Positions 5,941-8,458 of a DNA stretch of 8,458 nt are shown in pieces (positions within the stretch are counted from its first letter, which is position 1; each line of letters opens with the position of its first letter). The stretch covers positions 1 to 8,458 of the forward strand of contig LOES01000249.1 of the NCBI GenBank assembly GCA_001515955.1, in the 5' to 3' direction. The translations under genes were made by a program, and so were the position numbers. Source of the stretch: Clostridia bacterium BRH_c25. GTDB lineage: Bacteria > Bacillota_A > Clostridia > Lutisporales > Lutisporaceae. Below the pieces are notes generated by a model that was not told the DNA's origin, did not search any database, and saw only the letters and a program-made list of their open reading frames with translations.

Positions 5941-6906
5941 ATGGAGCTTCTGGATATAAAAAAACTGAGTGTTAATTATCATTCCCAGGATAAGCGTATT
6001 TTTGCAGTAAATGATGTATCCCTGTCTATAAATCAGGGAGAATCACTGGGGATAGTCGGAGAATCAGGATCCGGCAAGTCTACCCTGGCAATGGCGGTAT
6101 TGCGGCTGCTGCCGGAAAAAACAGCTGAAGTATCGGGAGAAATACAATTCAAGGGGCGGGATCTGCTTAAATGCACCAGCAGTGAACTGAAGGAAATAAG
6201 GTGGAAGGAACTCTCCGTGGTTTTTCAAAAATCCATGAATGCTTTAAGCCCTGTTCACAGAATTGGAAAGCAGCTGGAGGATGTATACAGAGTCCATGAT
6301 AAGAATGCAAACAAGCAATTTGTAAAGGACAGAATAACCAAGCTCTTTGATATGGTAAATCTCTCGGATAGAGTCTATAACCTATACCCCCATGAGCTTT
6401 CCGGAGGGATGCTTCAAAGGGTATCCATAGCATTAAGCTTGCTTCATGAACCGCCCCTGGTAATCTTTGACGAAGCAACTACAGCTCTTGATGTGGTTAC
6501 TCAAGGTCAAATACTGGATGAAATAAAGAGATTGGAAAAGGATATGAACATGACTATTATGATTATTACTCATGATGTATCTGTGGTTGCATCATCCTGT
6601 AAAAAGGTAGCGGTCATGTATGCCGGGCAACTGATGGAATTCGGGGATGTCAATGATATCCTCGTAAAGCCTTCTCACCCATATACCCAAGGTCTGCTCT
6701 GTTCCTTCCCGACCTTAAAAGGGGAACGTATTAATCTGAGAGGGATACCGGGTTCATTGCCTGATCTGGGGTTGCTACCTCAAGGCTGTGTTTTCGCTCC
6801 CCGTTGTGAAAAGGTTATGGATATATGCCATAAGGAAAAACCGGCAGACATGGAGCTGTCAAATGGTCGGAAGACGGCATGCCATATGTATGGGGGTGCT
6901 AGATAA
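5941..6906 (+). CDS. Peptide ABC importer ATPase, DppD/OppD type
   Basis: This 321-residue cytoplasmic ATPase powers import. Walker A is GESGSGKST (40-48), the Q-loop Gln is at 95 in VVFQKSMNALSP, the signature is LSGGM (153-157), Walker B is VIFDEAT with D177 and E178, and the switch His is H211. The DEA after Walker B departs from the usual ADEP of this subfamily, but the catalytic Glu is kept. The C-terminal oligopeptide-transporter extension has the SHPYTQGLL motif and four Cys (283, 289, 296, 314) in a GCVFAPRC arrangement that may bind an iron-sulphur cluster, as reported for related Opp/Dpp ATPases. Its ribosome binding site is AGGGGGGTG just after the permease stop. Its stop codon overlaps the next ATG by one base (TAATG), so translational coupling with the partner ATPase is likely. 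Confidence 0.95.
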   Translation: MELLDIKKLSVNYHSQDKRIFAVNDVSLSINQGESLGIVGESGSGKSTLAMAVLRLLPEKTAEVSGEIQFKGRDLLKCTSSELKEIRWKELSVVFQKSMNALSPVHRIGKQLEDVYRVHDKNANKQFVKDRITKLFDMVNLSDRVYNLYPHELSGGMLQRVSIALSLLHEPPLVIFDEATTALDVVTQGQILDEIKRLEKDMNMTIMIITHDVSVVASSCKKVAVMYAGQLMEFGDVNDILVKPSHPYTQGLLCSFPTLKGERINLRGIPGSLPDLGLLPQGCVFAPRCEKVMDICHKEKPADMELSNGRKTACHMYGGAR

Positions 6907-7958
6907 TGGATGAGCTAAAGAATAACAGCTTTCTGGCAGTAAATGATTTAGCTAAATGGTACTTGCAGCGTAAAAGTGTAAACAGATTGTTTTCTAAATC
7001 CCGGAAGCAATGGGTAAAGGCTGTTGACGGAATAAGCTTCACCTTGAAGGAAGGGGATGTCCTGGGAATAATAGGAGAAAGCGGCTGTGGCAAATCAACC
7101 CTGGGAAGGCTTCTTGTGAGGCTGGAGGAGCATACCCGCGGAGAAATCAGCTTTAATGGTGTTTCTGCTGCTCAAATTGTTAAGAATGATCCGAAGAAAT
7201 TCAGGAGAATGGCTCAAATAGTATTTCAGAATCCTTTTGACACCTTCAGTCCCAGACATACGATAAAGCAGATAATGATATGGACACTTAAGCTTCACAA
7301 TATCGGCAGCTCGGAGGAGGATAGATATGAAATCTGTAAAAAAGCCTTGGAGAACGGGGGACTCATACCTGCCGTTGATTACCTTTCGCGCTTTCCTCAT
7401 GAGCTCAGCGGAGGGCAGCTGCAGCGTATATCAATTCTACGGTCAATGCTTTTAAACCCATCGTTTATCATAGCCGATGAGCCGGTATCCATGCTTGATG
7501 TTTCAGTTAGGGCAGATATTATCAATATGCTTCTGGAATTGACGGAAAAGCATAACACATCAATGGTTTTCATAAGCCATGATTTAGCCACCACACGCTA
7601 TGTTTCAGACCGGATTGCGGTGATGTACCTGGGAAGGATTGTCGAAATGGGAGATACGGATGATGTTTTGCAGAATCCGCTGCATCCCTATACACAAGTG
7701 CTTATCTCAAATTGTGCCTCTATTAACCCCACTGAAAAGAAACAGCCTATTTCAATAGAGGGGGAGCCACCGACACCGGTAAATGCAGGCCCCGGATGTT
7801 ATTTTGCTCCCAGATGCTTTACAGCAAGCAGAGAGTGCTTTGAAAAGTATCCTGAAATAAATAATTCTGCGGGCAACAATCATGTAGTATACTGCCATAA
7901 GAGAGTTACAAGTACAATACATAGTGAATCAAAAAGCTTGTCCTTTGTCTGCTATTGA
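6906..7958 (+). CDS. Peptide ABC importer ATPase, DppF/OppF type
   Basis: This is the partner ATPase, 350 residues, expected to form the heterodimeric motor with the preceding protein. Walker A is GESGCGKST (57-65), the Q-loop lies in VFQNPFDTFSP with Q108, the signature is LSGGQ (167-171), Walker B is IIADEP (188-193) with E192, and the switch His is H225. All catalytic elements are canonical. The N-terminal KWYLQRKSVNRLFSK insert before KAVDGISF is typical of the F subunit. The C-terminal extension repeats the HPYTQVLIS motif and has four Cys (298, 304, 311, 330) in the same spacing style as the D subunit. About 20 low-complexity residues trail after the last conserved Cys. It starts at the overlapping TAATG with GGGGGTG upstream. 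A 71-bp gap without a terminator leads to the binding-protein gene. Confidence 0.95.
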   Translation: MDELKNNSFLAVNDLAKWYLQRKSVNRLFSKSRKQWVKAVDGISFTLKEGDVLGIIGESGCGKSTLGRLLVRLEEHTRGEISFNGVSAAQIVKNDPKKFRRMAQIVFQNPFDTFSPRHTIKQIMIWTLKLHNIGSSEEDRYEICKKALENGGLIPAVDYLSRFPHELSGGQLQRISILRSMLLNPSFIIADEPVSMLDVSVRADIINMLLELTEKHNTSMVFISHDLATTRYVSDRIAVMYLGRIVEMGDTDDVLQNPLHPYTQVLISNCASINPTEKKQPISIEGEPPTPVNAGPGCYFAPRCFTASRECFEKYPEINNSAGNNHVVYCHKRVTSTIHSESKSLSFVCY

Positions 7959-8029
7959 TAATTTATATGCAGAAAAAGACAGTTATGAAAGGGTATATCC
8001 TTAAATCATATTATTCAGGAGGGATTTTG

Positions 8030-8458
8030 ATGAAGAGTAAAATAGCATTATTGCTGATAATCGTTATGCTGGCAATGACCTTTACTGCCTGTGCAGGCAA
8101 AGAGGCAAACAGCAGTAATACAGAAGAGCCGGCACCCCAGGAGGTAATGACGGGAGGAACTTTAATCGTTGGGTTGCAGGGTGATCCGACTACATACAAT
8201 CCGGATAGTTCAAATGACGATTTTACCTATTTTGTATCTCAGAATATTTTTAACAGGTTGATAAAGCTGGATTTTGAAAATAATTATGTGCCGGACCTGG
8301 CTGATTCCTGGAGGATTTCCGATGATGCAAAAGAATATACCTTTAATTTGGCAAAGGGGGTTAAGTGGCATGACGGACAGCCCTTCACCTCTTCAGATGT
8401 AAAATGGACCTTTGATGCAATCATAAAAAACAATGGACCTCTTGCATTCAGTATTTCT
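8030..8458 (+). CDS. Peptide-binding lipoprotein, solute-binding protein family 5 (3' end outside window)
   Basis: The first 143 residues of the importer's extracellular binding protein are visible. Residues 1-20 are a lipoprotein signal peptide with a basic start and a hydrophobic core. The FTAC sequence gives Cys21 as the likely lipidation site, although Phe at -3 is unusual for a lipobox. A Ser/Glu/Pro-rich linker leads to the mature domain, which starts GGTLIVGLQGDPTTYNPD (42-59) and contains the family signature KWHDGQPFTSSDV (112-124). Family members capture peptides or other solutes outside the membrane and deliver them to the permeases. The ATG at 8030 is well placed after AGGAGGGA. 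Family-5 proteins usually exceed 500 residues, so about three quarters lies beyond the window, including most ligand-contact residues, and the substrate cannot be inferred. Confidence 0.93.
   Translation, partial: MKSKIALLLIIVMLAMTFTACAGKEANSSNTEEPAPQEVMTGGTLIVGLQGDPTTYNPDSSNDDFTYFVSQNIFNRLIKLDFENNYVPDLADSWRISDDAKEYTFNLAKGVKWHDGQPFTSSDVKWTFDAIIKNNGPLAFSIS

Noticed and set aside
7959..8029. Separate promoter for the binding-protein gene (TTGATA at 7955, TATTAT at 8009)
   Set aside because: The spacing does not fit any good pair. The 71-bp gap alone does not prove an internal promoter.

Overview
The window looks like chromosomal DNA of an anaerobic, low-to-moderate GC Firmicute, most likely class Clostridia. 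The evidence is the strong GGAGG-type ribosome binding sites, a TTG start, the AT-rich promoter, a Gram-positive-style lipoprotein signal peptide and the general protein character. The genus cannot be fixed from the sequence alone. All genes supported here are on the + strand.

Left part (1-2913). The window opens inside a methyl-accepting chemotaxis protein. Its visible part is the signalling hairpin tip and C-terminal helix, followed by an unusual C-terminal Cache-like sensor domain. Then comes a 327-bp gap. Its first 200 bases are a GC-richer, highly structured island: an 8-bp tandem array starting at the chemoreceptor stop codon, a perfect 15-bp hairpin nested in a longer inverted repeat, a 7-bp tandem array and a 9-bp hairpin. 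After this lie a SprT-like putative zinc metalloprotease and, 51 bp downstream, a D-2-hydroxyacid dehydrogenase. A clear intrinsic terminator at 2985-3017 closes this block.

Right part (3071-8458). A good sigma-A-type promoter and an AT-rich palindromic candidate operator precede an RpiR-family regulator. A complete Opp/Dpp-type peptide ABC importer core follows in the order permease B, permease C, ATPase D, ATPase F, and then the start of a lipoprotein family-5 solute-binding protein that runs off the window. The genes are closely spaced: gaps are 52, 16, 12, -1 and 71 bp. The simplest reading is one operon. RpiR senses a ligand through its SIS domain and controls its own promoter and the importer. 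The lipoprotein captures the solute outside the cell, permeases B and C form the channel, and ATPases D and F drive uptake. The substrate is not determined. RpiR control hints at a sugar-containing or cell-wall-derived peptide, but this is inference.

The genes belong to known families. The points most worth checking are the structured repeat island, the C-terminal sensor on the chemoreceptor, the non-canonical third zinc position in the SprT-like protein, and the pairing of an RpiR regulator and its palindrome with a peptide importer. I do not see convincing evidence of a wholly new system.
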